Part shown: positions 1 through 5,920 of the stretch, one piece after another | Layout of the letters: the number at the start of each line of letters is the position of its first letter | Position numbering within the stretch: position 1 is the first letter of the stretch | NCBI GenBank assembly: GCA_900769555.1 | Contig: CAAGHA010000016.1 | Span: 1-6,758 of the forward strand | DNA length: 6,758 nucleotides | Origin: Bacteroidales bacterium | GTDB taxonomy: Bacteria; Bacteroidota; Bacteroidia; Bacteroidales; Paludibacteraceae | Direction of reading: 5' to 3' | Translations under genes and position numbers: made by a program | Notes under the pieces: generated by a model | The model's database searches: none | Seen by the model: the letters and a program-made list of their open reading frames with translations, nothing else | Told to the model about the DNA's origin: nothing

Positions 1-28
1 ACGTCCTATAGGGGGTTGATACCAACAT
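1..28 (-). CDS. possible 5' end of an unidentified gene, cut by the window edge
   Basis: Downstream of the minus-strand promoter at 69-98, the first ATG with an open frame to the edge is at 28-26 and reads MLVSTPYRT. A purine-rich stretch (GGCAGAAGAG) lies directly before it. The expected transcript start near 62 would leave a leader of about 35 nt, which is normal for this phylum. Nine residues are too few to name a product, and the true start may lie elsewhere or the transcript may be non-coding. Confidence 0.3.
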
Positions 29-68
29 CTCTTCTGCCTTATTCCATACTTTAGATGTAAATCGACTG

Positions 69-98
69 CAAAGATACTAAAAATATTTTAATATACAA
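69..98 (-). promoter_or_regulatory. Bacteroidetes-type promoter facing left
   Basis: Read on the minus strand, TATCTTTG (76-69) fits the -7 consensus TAnnTTTG. A partial -33 box (GTTG in place of TTTG, ending near 96) sits about 19 nt upstream. It lies just beyond the stop codon of the last operon gene and points at whatever begins at the left edge. The -7 box is followed by CAGTC, as at the promoter at 5921. The weak -33 box lowers confidence. Confidence 0.6.
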
Positions 99-109
99 CG
101 CGAACTATA

Positions 110-598
110 TCAGTTAATAAAGTATTCATATTTTGTTTGTTGTTCAGTAAAATCGTAACTAAGCCATAAAGATGTTTTTCCTATCATCCAAGAACAATAG
201 TTACCATATTCAGTAATATCATGGTATCTTACACTCCCATATATGCGTTCGTATGCATGCTGGATGGCTTTAAAATCAGTTTCCGACATATCAAGAGTAT
301 AAAAGAATTGTTTAATTTTCTCTTTTTCTAATTCAATAGTGATATAGATAGAATCGACTTTTACACTATCTTCATTTAGATCAATTACCTCTGTAGAATA
401 GGCTTTTATTGAAATTTCACTTTCAGAAAGATGCTGAATCGTGTCAATGTTTATTGGACATTTCCATGGTTCTTTATCCAAATCTTTTAAAAACTGTTCA
501 AAAGTACCATCAATATAAACGCCAAACACTTGTGGGCGTTGTTGGCAAGAAGTAAGAAGCGCTAATACAGATAAAGTAAGAAGGATTAGTTTTTTCAT
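110..598 (-). CDS. small lipoprotein, last gene of the operon
   Basis: This is a 162-aa predicted lipoprotein. The signal peptide is MKKLILLTLSVLALLTSC, with the lipobox LTSC placing the lipidated cysteine at residue 18. The residues after the cysteine are QQRPQ, with no acidic cluster like the Bacteroidetes surface-export signal, so the mature protein probably stays on the periplasmic side. The mature part is acidic and mixed in character (for example DLNEDSVKVDSIYITIELEK) and has no domain I recognise. The ATG at 598-596 directly precedes the signal peptide and lies 28 nt after the stop of the upstream lipoprotein gene, which suggests co-transcription. Function unknown. The lipoprotein call is firm; operon membership is inferred from spacing. 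Confidence 0.85.
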   Translation of the reverse strand: MKKLILLTLSVLALLTSCQQRPQVFGVYIDGTFEQFLKDLDKEPWKCPINIDTIQHLSESEISIKAYSTEVIDLNEDSVKVDSIYITIELEKEKIKQFFYTLDMSETDFKAIQHAYERIYGSVRYHDITEYGNYCSWMIGKTSLWLSYDFTEQQTKYEYFIN

Positions 599-626
599 TG
601 TTTTGATAGGGATTTAGAGGGAAGTT

Positions 627-1568
627 TTACCACCATTTTGCGACCTCGTGCAAGTATGCAGGCGTGAGGTGAATATTGCAACGATGGTTTGTATTGTACT
701 GATGGTAGATAGAATCCAAGAACAGATTGGTGCTTCTGCTTCTATTTCTCGTTTTGGACAAGGATAACATATAGCTTGATTCGGAGCTATGTCGTCCACA
801 ACAATCGGCATCAGATAATACTAATGTAAAATTGTCTATAAGTGCAGTATAATAAGTATTTAAACACTGATTATCATCTTCTATCTCCGAAATTTTGGCA
901 CTTACTTGAGGAATAAAAGCCATTTTACGATTATAGATATTGATATATGCATTTTTATCTGTAGGATTGGTTCCAATGATACATATCAAAAGAGTAGAAT
1001 CTTTAGATAAATAGCATGCCTGTGGTGCATGGTTGTCATTCTTTTCGAGACCAATTATTACTCGTTCGATTTGTCGCAAACTATCCATTGCCGCATCTTG
1101 CAGAGGATTTGGGTAATTTATTGCGTACAACTTATAACCTTCAGAGCTATCTATGGTGTCTTCCTCCATTAGACTTTTATCACGAATCCAAATCTCTCCA
1201 TTTTTGAAATGTACACCTCGCCATGACTTTTGGTGCCAGTCTTCCGCTGTAGAATGTTTGAGTTCTTCGCGCAATTCAGGACTGATAATTCGGTCGTAAT
1301 ACTGAATAAACTCTTGTTCATTCACAATAGGTTTGAGCGGATAGGGCTGTGGGAATGGGTATTCTACTAATTTAGTAACGGATTGTCTATCGTAAGTAAC
1401 AATAGCGCGTGTGAGGTTTTGGATACATTCTTCTTGAGTGAGAGGAGTACACTCCGTTATCGTTTCTGTGGTGTTTGCATCCAAGGTATTAGTCGTTGTT
1501 CTTTGTGTCTTGATGCAAGAAGTTAACATCAACACGCCACATAGGACAAATAATGTTAGTCTTTTCAT
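627..1568 (-). CDS. lipoprotein of unknown function
   Basis: This is a 313-aa predicted lipoprotein starting MKRLTLFVLCGVLMLTSC, with the lipobox cysteine at residue 18. A Thr-rich linker follows (QRTTTNTLDANTTET), then a globular region from about residue 43. The residues after Cys18 (IKTQR) do not resemble a surface-export signal, so a periplasmic-facing location is likely. The region around VEYPFPQPYPLKPIVNEQEF, continuing through a Trp-rich patch with WHQKSW and NGEIWIRD, looks like an alpha/beta fold. I cannot assign a family. The gene starts 15 nt after the stop of the TerB-like gene. Its second half has two close cysteines (DCCGRH). The frame is open to the end, and the short open frames overlapping it are shadows. 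Confidence 0.85.
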   Translation of the reverse strand: MKRLTLFVLCGVLMLTSCIKTQRTTTNTLDANTTETITECTPLTQEECIQNLTRAIVTYDRQSVTKLVEYPFPQPYPLKPIVNEQEFIQYYDRIISPELREELKHSTAEDWHQKSWRGVHFKNGEIWIRDKSLMEEDTIDSSEGYKLYAINYPNPLQDAAMDSLRQIERVIIGLEKNDNHAPQACYLSKDSTLLICIIGTNPTDKNAYINIYNRKMAFIPQVSAKISEIEDDNQCLNTYYTALIDNFTLVLSDADCCGRHSSESSYMLSLSKTRNRSRSTNLFLDSIYHQYNTNHRCNIHLTPAYLHEVAKWW

Positions 1569-1583
1569 TGTAGGGGTATCACT

Positions 1584-2576
1584 CTAATGCATTTCCGTAG
1601 TTGTCAGTACCTTATGTAACTTTTTAATTTCATTTTCGTGTTTCACAATTAGAAATTTACCATAGTTACCATGTTCTTGTATAAATTTTTTTAATGACGA
1701 AGAATAGTTTTGCTCTAAAAACTTATACCGTTCATCTATTTTTATTTCAATATATTTATCAAGGGATTGTAATCTATCTAAAATATATCTTTGATAAGTA
1801 TTTTTATTACTTTCCAATTCAAGATATTTCTGACGTAATTTGAGAATTCTATCTGATAAATCCATAGTTCTATTTGGATCTATATTTTCAATTATAGAGT
1901 CCATAATAAAATTCACATAGTAATGAGACCTTTGGGGATTGTTTAGAATTTCGATTCTAAAAGTATCATTATACAGCAACCCTTCATTATAAGAGTTGAA
2001 ATCTTCATGCATCCTTGCTATTTCATTATACTTTCTATCATCATAAAAATCTTTTAATTGAGGTTGCTGTTTAGGTCTTTCTTGTAGAGTACGAGGATAT
2101 TCTATTCGAAGGGGTTGAATTCCCAATTCATTAGCAAGTTGATACATAAGAGCTAAAGTGTCTTCATTTCTAGTCATACGAGCCATCTTTATACATTTCT
2201 CATAAAGTCCACGAATATAATTCTTATCACGGATTTCTTTCAATGAATCCATAATCCGACCAAACTCTCGTTCTGGATCTCGTTTCATACTCACATTTAA
2301 ATAATGTTCTACATCGGATCTAGATAAACCCAATGAGAATATTGTGGATTGGACCATTTTATTAATTTCTTTATCGTATGCAGTTATAGGAGATGCTCCT
2401 TGAATAGTTGCGAATAATCCCACTATTGCATACTTTTGATTCGGAAATAAATCTTCGGATGGATTGGTTATTACAGATGGTCTATTTGCAAATTTTTCTG
2501 CCGATTTATTTGCGCTTCTACGAAAAAGGACAAAAAGAACAATGCCAATTATGGCAATAATGATTAATGTTTCCAT
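1584..2576 (-). CDS. membrane-anchored protein with a TerB-like helical domain
   Basis: This 330-aa protein begins with a membrane helix (about residues 3-18, LIIIAIIGIVLFVLF) followed by RR, so the rest should be cytoplasmic. Residues 47-153 form two similar helical halves: KYAIVGLFATIQG, then YDKEINKM, then LGLSRSDVEHYL; and LYEKCIKMARMTRNEDT, then LMYQLANELGI. This layout resembles the TerB/DjlA central domain, an all-helical fold with two pseudo-symmetric halves that each carry an acidic metal-binding loop. Here the first loop lacks the usual DG and the second reads TRNED, so metal binding may be lost. Residues 175-330 are helical, charged and coiled-coil-like. It sits 15 nt after one small membrane-protein gene and 15 nt before a lipoprotein gene. 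The TerB assignment is my inference from pattern, not a search result. Confidence 0.8.
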   Translation of the reverse strand: METLIIIAIIGIVLFVLFRRSANKSAEKFANRPSVITNPSEDLFPNQKYAIVGLFATIQGASPITAYDKEINKMVQSTIFSLGLSRSDVEHYLNVSMKRDPEREFGRIMDSLKEIRDKNYIRGLYEKCIKMARMTRNEDTLALMYQLANELGIQPLRIEYPRTLQERPKQQPQLKDFYDDRKYNEIARMHEDFNSYNEGLLYNDTFRIEILNNPQRSHYYVNFIMDSIIENIDPNRTMDLSDRILKLRQKYLELESNKNTYQRYILDRLQSLDKYIEIKIDERYKFLEQNYSSSLKKFIQEHGNYGKFLIVKHENEIKKLHKVLTTTEMH

Positions 2577-2591
2577 AAAATGAATTCATAA

Positions 2592-2831
2592 TTATGCGTT
2601 ATCTTTCCAATCACCAAAATTATCGTTTTTCTCTTTCTTTTGGTTATATTTGCGCAACAACAATCCTCCGACAGTAGTGAATAAGCAAACAATCCAAAAG
2701 ATGGTACCGAGCATTTCTACTCCTTCACTTCCTTCAATTACTGCTTTTAGTCCTATTATTAGATAGAAACCTGCAAGGACGAAGAAAAAAATTGCAGAAC
2801 CTTTCAATATTTTTGAGCCTAGTGTTTTCAT
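2592..2831 (-). CDS. small two-helix membrane protein
   Basis: This 79-aa protein has two predicted membrane helices (about residues 11-29, IFFFVLAGFYLIIGLKAV, and 42-59, GTIFWIVCLFTTVGGLLL), joined by a short acidic loop with EGSEG. A charged tail (RKYNQKKEKNDNFGDWKD) follows and is probably cytoplasmic under the positive-inside rule, which would put both ends inside. Its ATG overlaps the stop of the upstream gene as ATGA (2831-2828), a typical translational-coupling arrangement, so the two small membrane proteins are probably made together and may form one complex. No family recognised. Confidence 0.8.
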   Translation of the reverse strand: MKTLGSKILKGSAIFFFVLAGFYLIIGLKAVIEGSEGVEMLGTIFWIVCLFTTVGGLLLRKYNQKKEKNDNFGDWKDNA

Positions 2832-3034
2832 ACATTTTCTTCTTTATCAACTTCGTCAAATAATATTTCTTTTTCAGGCTTTTTAGAACACAATGCAATA
2901 ATTAGCCCAATTAATGGAGTTATAAAGAAACTAGCTGCAAATGCCCAGCCGAATCCAATTTTTCTGTTAGAACCAATAACTCCTACTATAATAGATAGGA
3001 TTATGCGTATAAATATAAGTCCTGCTGTTTCCAT
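2828..3034 (-). CDS. small two-helix membrane protein
   Basis: This 68-aa protein has two membrane helices (about residues 5-21, GLIFIRIILSIIVGVIG, and 29-48, GWAFAASFFITPLIGLIIAL). They are joined by a short basic turn, GSNRKIGF, and followed by a highly charged tail, SKKPEKEILFDEVDKEENV. The GFGWAF...PLIGLIIALCSKK pattern recurs in small membrane proteins of Bacteroidetes as I remember them, but I can name no family or function. It begins 11 nt after the J-domain-like gene and shares a 4-nt ATGA overlap with the next small membrane-protein gene. Confidence 0.8.
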   Translation of the reverse strand: METAGLIFIRIILSIIVGVIGSNRKIGFGWAFAASFFITPLIGLIIALCSKKPEKEILFDEVDKEENV

Positions 3035-3045
3035 AATAATTATTT

Positions 3046-3468
3046 TTAAATGTTGATCTTTAGCACATTGTTTGCTTCTTCTTTCAGTTTTTGTAACTCT
3101 TTATAGTTAGTTTTATTTTTTGTTATTCTTTGGAACAAATCAGTTGCAACTGAATTTAGTTGTGGATCTGTGAAGCGGTCAGGATGGCACACTACTTTTA
3201 GCTGATTATATAGTTCTTGTGCTTTAAAAACATACATTGTATTATTCCAATCGATTTGATCCTCTCGCAATATCCGCTGTTTTGCTTGATACTCTTTGCT
3301 ATGTTTCATTTTCATATTAGATATTATAAAAAACAAAATGAGTAATAGCACAATTATTACGCCTATTAGCAAATAAATCAGCCAATTAGAAGATGTTAAG
3401 ACTAATGCATTTTCTGCCTCATTAGATACTAGTAGTGTATCTATTTTTGAAACTATTGAATCATTCAT
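3046..3468 (-). CDS. membrane-anchored J-domain-like protein
   Basis: This 140-aa protein has an N-terminal tail of about 28 residues, one membrane helix (about 29-49, WLIYLLIGVIIVLLLILFFII), a basic linker (MKMKHSKEYQAKQR), and a C-terminal domain at about 78-138. That domain reads AQELYNQLKVVCHPDRF, then ATDLFQRITKNKTNYKEL. His95-Pro96-Asp97 matches the HPD motif with which J-domains stimulate the Hsp70 ATPase, and the flanking helices match J-domain helices II and III. Helix I is short or replaced. The basic linker predicts a cytoplasmic J-like domain, where DnaK acts. It may recruit DnaK to a membrane complex, or be a J-like domain used for another interaction. The neighbouring gene at 3894-4535 carries two related repeats without a full HPD. 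Confidence 0.82.
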   Translation of the reverse strand: MNDSIVSKIDTLLVSNEAENALVLTSSNWLIYLLIGVIIVLLLILFFIISNMKMKHSKEYQAKQRILREDQIDWNNTMYVFKAQELYNQLKVVCHPDRFTDPQLNSVATDLFQRITKNKTNYKELQKLKEEANNVLKINI

Positions 3469-3499
3469 ATTACTGATATTTTAAGATTATACTACGGTG

Positions 3500-3880
3500 T
3501 TATTGTAGCGCAATGAAATCTTTCAGTTGCCATTTACATCCATATTGTCCGACATCGCAGTGTACTTCTAAAGTGTCGAAACCTAAAACCACAAGGCGTC
3601 TCACTAAGATAGGGTCATCCAAAATAACCTTTCCTAATGTAATAATGTCTTGACGGGTTAATTGTGCACCAGAAAAAGCCTTGATACGGAAACCTGAGCG
3701 CATCCATCGTGAGTACTGATGTCTATACATTGGTTCTCCTCTGGAAACACTCGCTTCTAACATAACAGGCATAATGCCAGAGATAAACGCTTCACGCGAG
3801 GATTGGTTAAAACCCAAAATCATTGCACTACGTTCTCTACCATCTTGAAAGAACTGAAGTATTTTATACCAGATATTCAT
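3500..3880 (-). CDS. conserved-looking soluble protein of unknown function
   Basis: This is a 126-aa protein without signal peptide or membrane helix. I chose the ATG at 3880-3878 (MNIWYKILQFFQDGRER), 13 nt past the previous stop; the frame is open further upstream, but that would run into the membrane segment of the preceding gene. Residues 1-60 look helical (LGFNQSSREAFISGIMPVMLEAS). The second half has two beta-like stretches (RRLVVLGFDTLEVH and GCKWQLKDFIAL) and two cysteines, in HCDVGQYGC. From memory, similar proteins occur in other Bacteroidetes, but I know no function. Base composition is somewhat richer in GC than the AT-rich genes beside it. Confidence 0.78.
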   Translation of the reverse strand: MNIWYKILQFFQDGRERSAMILGFNQSSREAFISGIMPVMLEASVSRGEPMYRHQYSRWMRSGFRIKAFSGAQLTRQDIITLGKVILDDPILVRRLVVLGFDTLEVHCDVGQYGCKWQLKDFIALQ

Positions 3881-3893
3881 AGTTTTAATTAAT

Positions 3894-4535
3894 TTATTGT
3901 AAGCTTCCAAAAACACATAGAACAAGAAGTACGAAGAAAGATGCAAATATCACAATCATTATTTTGTCTGTTTTCCCATCTTCTTCCTCTTGTATTTCTT
4001 GTATTTTCTGATACAATTCTTTCCTTTGCTTAAGGTATAATTGACATCTTTCACTTTCGTGAAATTTTTCTAAGGAGATAATGTCATCAGAATGTTGTAA
4101 TAATTCACTATAAACTTCATTAGATAGTTCGAGCAATTCCTTATTATAATTCTCATTGACAAACTGCTTTGGATGAAGTTGGCTCTCGAGCAATTTGAAT
4201 AGGCGTTTGGTTGAAAATACAATTTCAAGTGAAAGAGCTGCTTTGTTTCTTAAAAGTCGTAACTCTTGATGCATTTCTTTATCTAAAACATTATACTCTT
4301 TTTCATGTTGTTTGAGTATGGAATAGATATCATTAGCAACTGCAAGTTTTTCTGGATTATATGGCTCAAGAAACAATGCTGGATTACATTTCTCAAGCAT
4401 CTCATCATATAAGTTGCGATAGTCTTTTTCAGGTTGTTTTCTTGGTGTTTGCAACTTAATAGGATTTTTGAAGAAGGACTTAGGTTGTTCTTCATCCATG
4501 ATTTCCCATTGAATGTTTTCTGTTTCGTTATTCAT
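3894..4535 (-). CDS. tail-anchored protein with two degenerate J-domain-like repeats
   Basis: This is a 213-aa protein starting at the ATG at 4535-4533 (MNNETENIQW), 4 nt after the upstream stop; a TTG at 4550 in frame is less likely. An acidic head leads to two related helical units about 70 residues apart: the first around CNPALF (50-55) with AVANDIYSILKQHEKEYN, the second around LHPKQF (120-125) with ELSNEVYSELLQHSDDI. Both align in spacing with CHPDRF...ATDLFQRITKNKTNY in the J-like protein two genes downstream, but neither keeps the Asp of HPD. A charged coiled-coil segment (LYQKIQEIQEEEDG) leads to one C-terminal membrane helix (about 192-209), predicting a cytoplasmic protein anchored by its tail. 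It probably cannot stimulate Hsp70 and may act as a partner or scaffold. Confidence 0.82.
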   Translation of the reverse strand: MNNETENIQWEIMDEEQPKSFFKNPIKLQTPRKQPEKDYRNLYDEMLEKCNPALFLEPYNPEKLAVANDIYSILKQHEKEYNVLDKEMHQELRLLRNKAALSLEIVFSTKRLFKLLESQLHPKQFVNENYNKELLELSNEVYSELLQHSDDIISLEKFHESERCQLYLKQRKELYQKIQEIQEEEDGKTDKIMIVIFASFFVLLVLCVFGSLQ

Positions 4536-4539
4536 AGTA

Positions 4540-5637
4540 TTATTGTTCAAAAGTGATTAATTCTCTTGGGAGGGTGATTCGTTTGGGTGAAAATTTATAC
4601 CCTGTGATATAGTACTTCTTCGCCAATTCTTCAGTAAAATGTGATAGAAAAGCTTCTCGTATGCGCGAACATTTTTCATTGATAGAGTTATCTGTTGGAT
4701 CAGTTACTCGCATAATACTCTCTTTTATTTTTTCATCATCAAGGCGATGCGTAATTGCATAATATATCGTTTCTAATTCTTGGCGATAATCGGGTAGATT
4801 TTTGAACAGGATACCTTCTGGATGGTTGAGAAACAACAAATAAACTGCTTTTGGTAGAGGTGTCATTTGTATTTCTATGTTATTGTAGTCAGGCAAAAAT
4901 ATGCGATAATCTTTTGTGATATGCAAACGACTAAGCTTGTACTTTGGCTCTACCAATTGTTTAAGTACATATTCCTCTACTCCATATAAGCGTAATTGTT
5001 CTATTTTAGTTTGAACTTCATTGAGCAAATCATATAATGTTTCGTCTTCAAAATTTTGGTCTGCATTGTCTTGAGGATTATAATCTTCTTCAAATCCGAG
5101 ACTTCTTGTTGCCGAATACATTACTAGTGGTTCATCTTCCCATTCGCAATCAATATCATCTTGTATGGTTTTTAGGGTATGTACAATCCCTAAGTAAGAA
5201 GTATTAATGAATGGTTGGTAAAAATAAGGTATGTAACCCTCATTAACAAGTTCTTTTTCATCTGCATTTAATTCTTCTTTGTAAGCATGCCACATCAAGC
5301 CTGGCTGGAGAATGATATCTCTATGGTTTAACAGATAGGGGGCATAGAGATGGCTGAATAATAATGGTGTGGTAATATCTTCTTTGGATTGGTAATCTAA
5401 AGTAGGTACATTGTACTCTATAATTTCTTTTTGTAAAACCTTTTGGGCTACTTGAGGATAATAGAAAAATCTTTTAAGTGTCTTTTGAAATTCCTCTATG
5501 TTTTCTGTAATAACGGAATTGGCTTCTTGGTTATATTGGCTTTCCACATAAATATAACACCCCAAGTCAGAATTCAATCGCAATTCTCGTGGAAGTTCTT
5601 TGCTAAAGAATAGGGTATGTGTGGCTTGATGTTTCAT
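4540..5637 (-). CDS. first operon gene; soluble protein with a possible winged-helix C-terminal domain
   Basis: This is a 365-aa protein with no signal peptide or membrane helix. The N-terminal two-thirds is rich in Tyr, Glu and Asp and unfamiliar. An acidic linker at about 183-202 is followed by a helix (LYDLLNEVQTKIEQL). From about 237 to 357 the order resembles an OmpR/PhoB winged helix: a strand pair (YRIFLPDYNNIEI), MTPLPKAVYLLFLNHPEG in the place of the usual LTPxEFxLLxLLxxHPG, a helix with LPDYRQEL, a possible recognition helix NSINEKCSRIREAF, and a terminal hairpin YYITGYKFSPKRITL like the response-regulator GVGYRL wing. No receiver domain precedes it. The ATG at 5637 lies about 20 nt past the expected transcript start, with no Shine-Dalgarno site. 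It may be the operon's regulator or a protein-binding adaptor; function unproven. Confidence 0.82.
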   Translation of the reverse strand: MKHQATHTLFFSKELPRELRLNSDLGCYIYVESQYNQEANSVITENIEEFQKTLKRFFYYPQVAQKVLQKEIIEYNVPTLDYQSKEDITTPLLFSHLYAPYLLNHRDIILQPGLMWHAYKEELNADEKELVNEGYIPYFYQPFINTSYLGIVHTLKTIQDDIDCEWEDEPLVMYSATRSLGFEEDYNPQDNADQNFEDETLYDLLNEVQTKIEQLRLYGVEEYVLKQLVEPKYKLSRLHITKDYRIFLPDYNNIEIQMTPLPKAVYLLFLNHPEGILFKNLPDYRQELETIYYAITHRLDDEKIKESIMRVTDPTDNSINEKCSRIREAFLSHFTEELAKKYYITGYKFSPKRITLPRELITFEQ

Positions 5638-5663
5638 GATATTACATTTTTACAAATTGGCTG

Positions 5664-5695
5664 CAAAGGTAGTGAGAATTTTTTATTTCTCCAAA
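5664..5695 (-). promoter_or_regulatory. Bacteroidetes-type promoter of the nine-gene operon
   Basis: On the minus strand the -33 box TTTG (5695-5692), a 20-nt spacer and the -7 box TACCTTTG (5671-5664) match the consensus exactly. Transcription should start near 5657, leaving a leader of about 20 nt before the ATG at 5637. A perfect 7-bp inverted repeat (TCTGCAA...TTGCAGA, 5698-5714) abuts the -33 box and could be an operator or the end of the upstream RNA element. Confidence 0.85.
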
Positions 5696-5697
5696 CT

Positions 5698-5714
5698 TCT
5701 GCAAGGCTTGCAGA
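5698..5714. repeat. perfect 7-bp inverted repeat next to the operon promoter
   Basis: TCTGCAA-GGC-TTGCAGA is a perfect dyad with a 3-nt spacer. It ends 3 nt upstream of the -33 box of the operon promoter (minus strand), so it is placed like an activator or repressor site. It could equally be a hairpin at the 3' side of the structured RNA transcribed from 5921-5952, as it follows that element's U run by a few bases. Both readings are inference. Confidence 0.6.
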
Positions 5715-5717
5715 CAT

Positions 5718-5739
5718 AAAAGGCGTGAGCTTAGACTTG
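5718..5739 (-). terminator. possible intrinsic terminator 3' arm plus U run
   Basis: On the minus strand CAAGTC, TAA, GCTCACGCC are followed by TTTT. The 9-mer GCTCACGCC can pair with GGCGTGGGC (5792-5784, one G-U), and CAAGTC with GACTTG (5781-5776), giving 15 bp ending at the U run. A local hairpin with the GCGAGC at 5744-5739 is also possible. The U run is short, and the first pairing encloses a loop of about 35 nt, so strength is uncertain. Confidence 0.4.
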
Positions 5740-5914
5740 CTCGCGTTGTGGCAGTAGGAATTGCCCAGAAAGAAACAAGTCACGCCCACGCCAAACGCGG
5801 ACGCTTGCTGACTTGTTCGTATTCCTTTCTTTTGAAATTTCCTACTTTTCAACGCGAATAGAACAATAGCAAACGCTATATTTATTATGTCAATATAATT
5901 GGATTTTTATAATC
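5718..5914 (-). ncRNA. candidate structured RNA (small RNA or attenuated leader)
   Basis: Transcription from the promoter at 5921-5952 would start near 5914. The RNA would open with a 5-bp hairpin (GGATT/AATCC, 5901-5915) and another (ATAGC/GCTAT, 5866-5879). One long interrupted stem then spans 5741-5857, listed outside in: 7 bp (5851-5857 with 5741-5747), 8 bp (5839-5846 with 5753-5760), 5 bp (5825-5829 with 5768-5772), 9 bp (5809-5817 with 5774-5782) and 8 bp including G-U (5796-5803 with 5783-5790), loop 5791-5795. GCTCACGCC followed by TTTT (5730-5718) looks like a terminator 3' arm. Pairing was found by eye, without energies. It could instead be a palindromic mobile repeat. A 72-codon open frame through it is probably accidental. 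Confidence 0.5.
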
Positions 5915-5920
5915 CGACTG

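Noticed and set aside
77..109. Terminator after the last operon gene
   Set aside because: Only an AT-only palindrome (AAAATATTTT) is present, with no GC-containing stem, and it overlaps the next promoter's spacer.
614..811. 65-codon minus-strand frame within the 3' part of the lipoprotein gene
   Set aside because: The lipoprotein frame is open through this stretch with a credible protein, and the alternative frame has no signal or domain. I also considered a frameshift and saw no need for one.
1016..1207. 63-codon plus-strand frame
   Set aside because: It is antisense to the 313-aa lipoprotein gene with no promoter or recognisable protein.
3881..3946. N-terminal extension of the 126-aa protein gene
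   Set aside because: It would overlap the membrane-helix codons of the preceding gene by about 50 nt; the ATG at 3880 gives a normal 13-nt gap.
4283..4495. 70-codon minus-strand frame
   Set aside because: It overlaps the tail-anchored J-like gene in another frame and has low-quality composition.
5634..5852. 72-codon minus-strand frame overlapping the first operon gene by ATGA
   Set aside because: It runs through the interrupted stem and through the operon promoter, so its base pattern is explained by structure. Its composition (many Ser, Lys and Cys, no domain) is unconvincing. The ATGA overlap looks accidental because a consensus promoter lies inside the frame.
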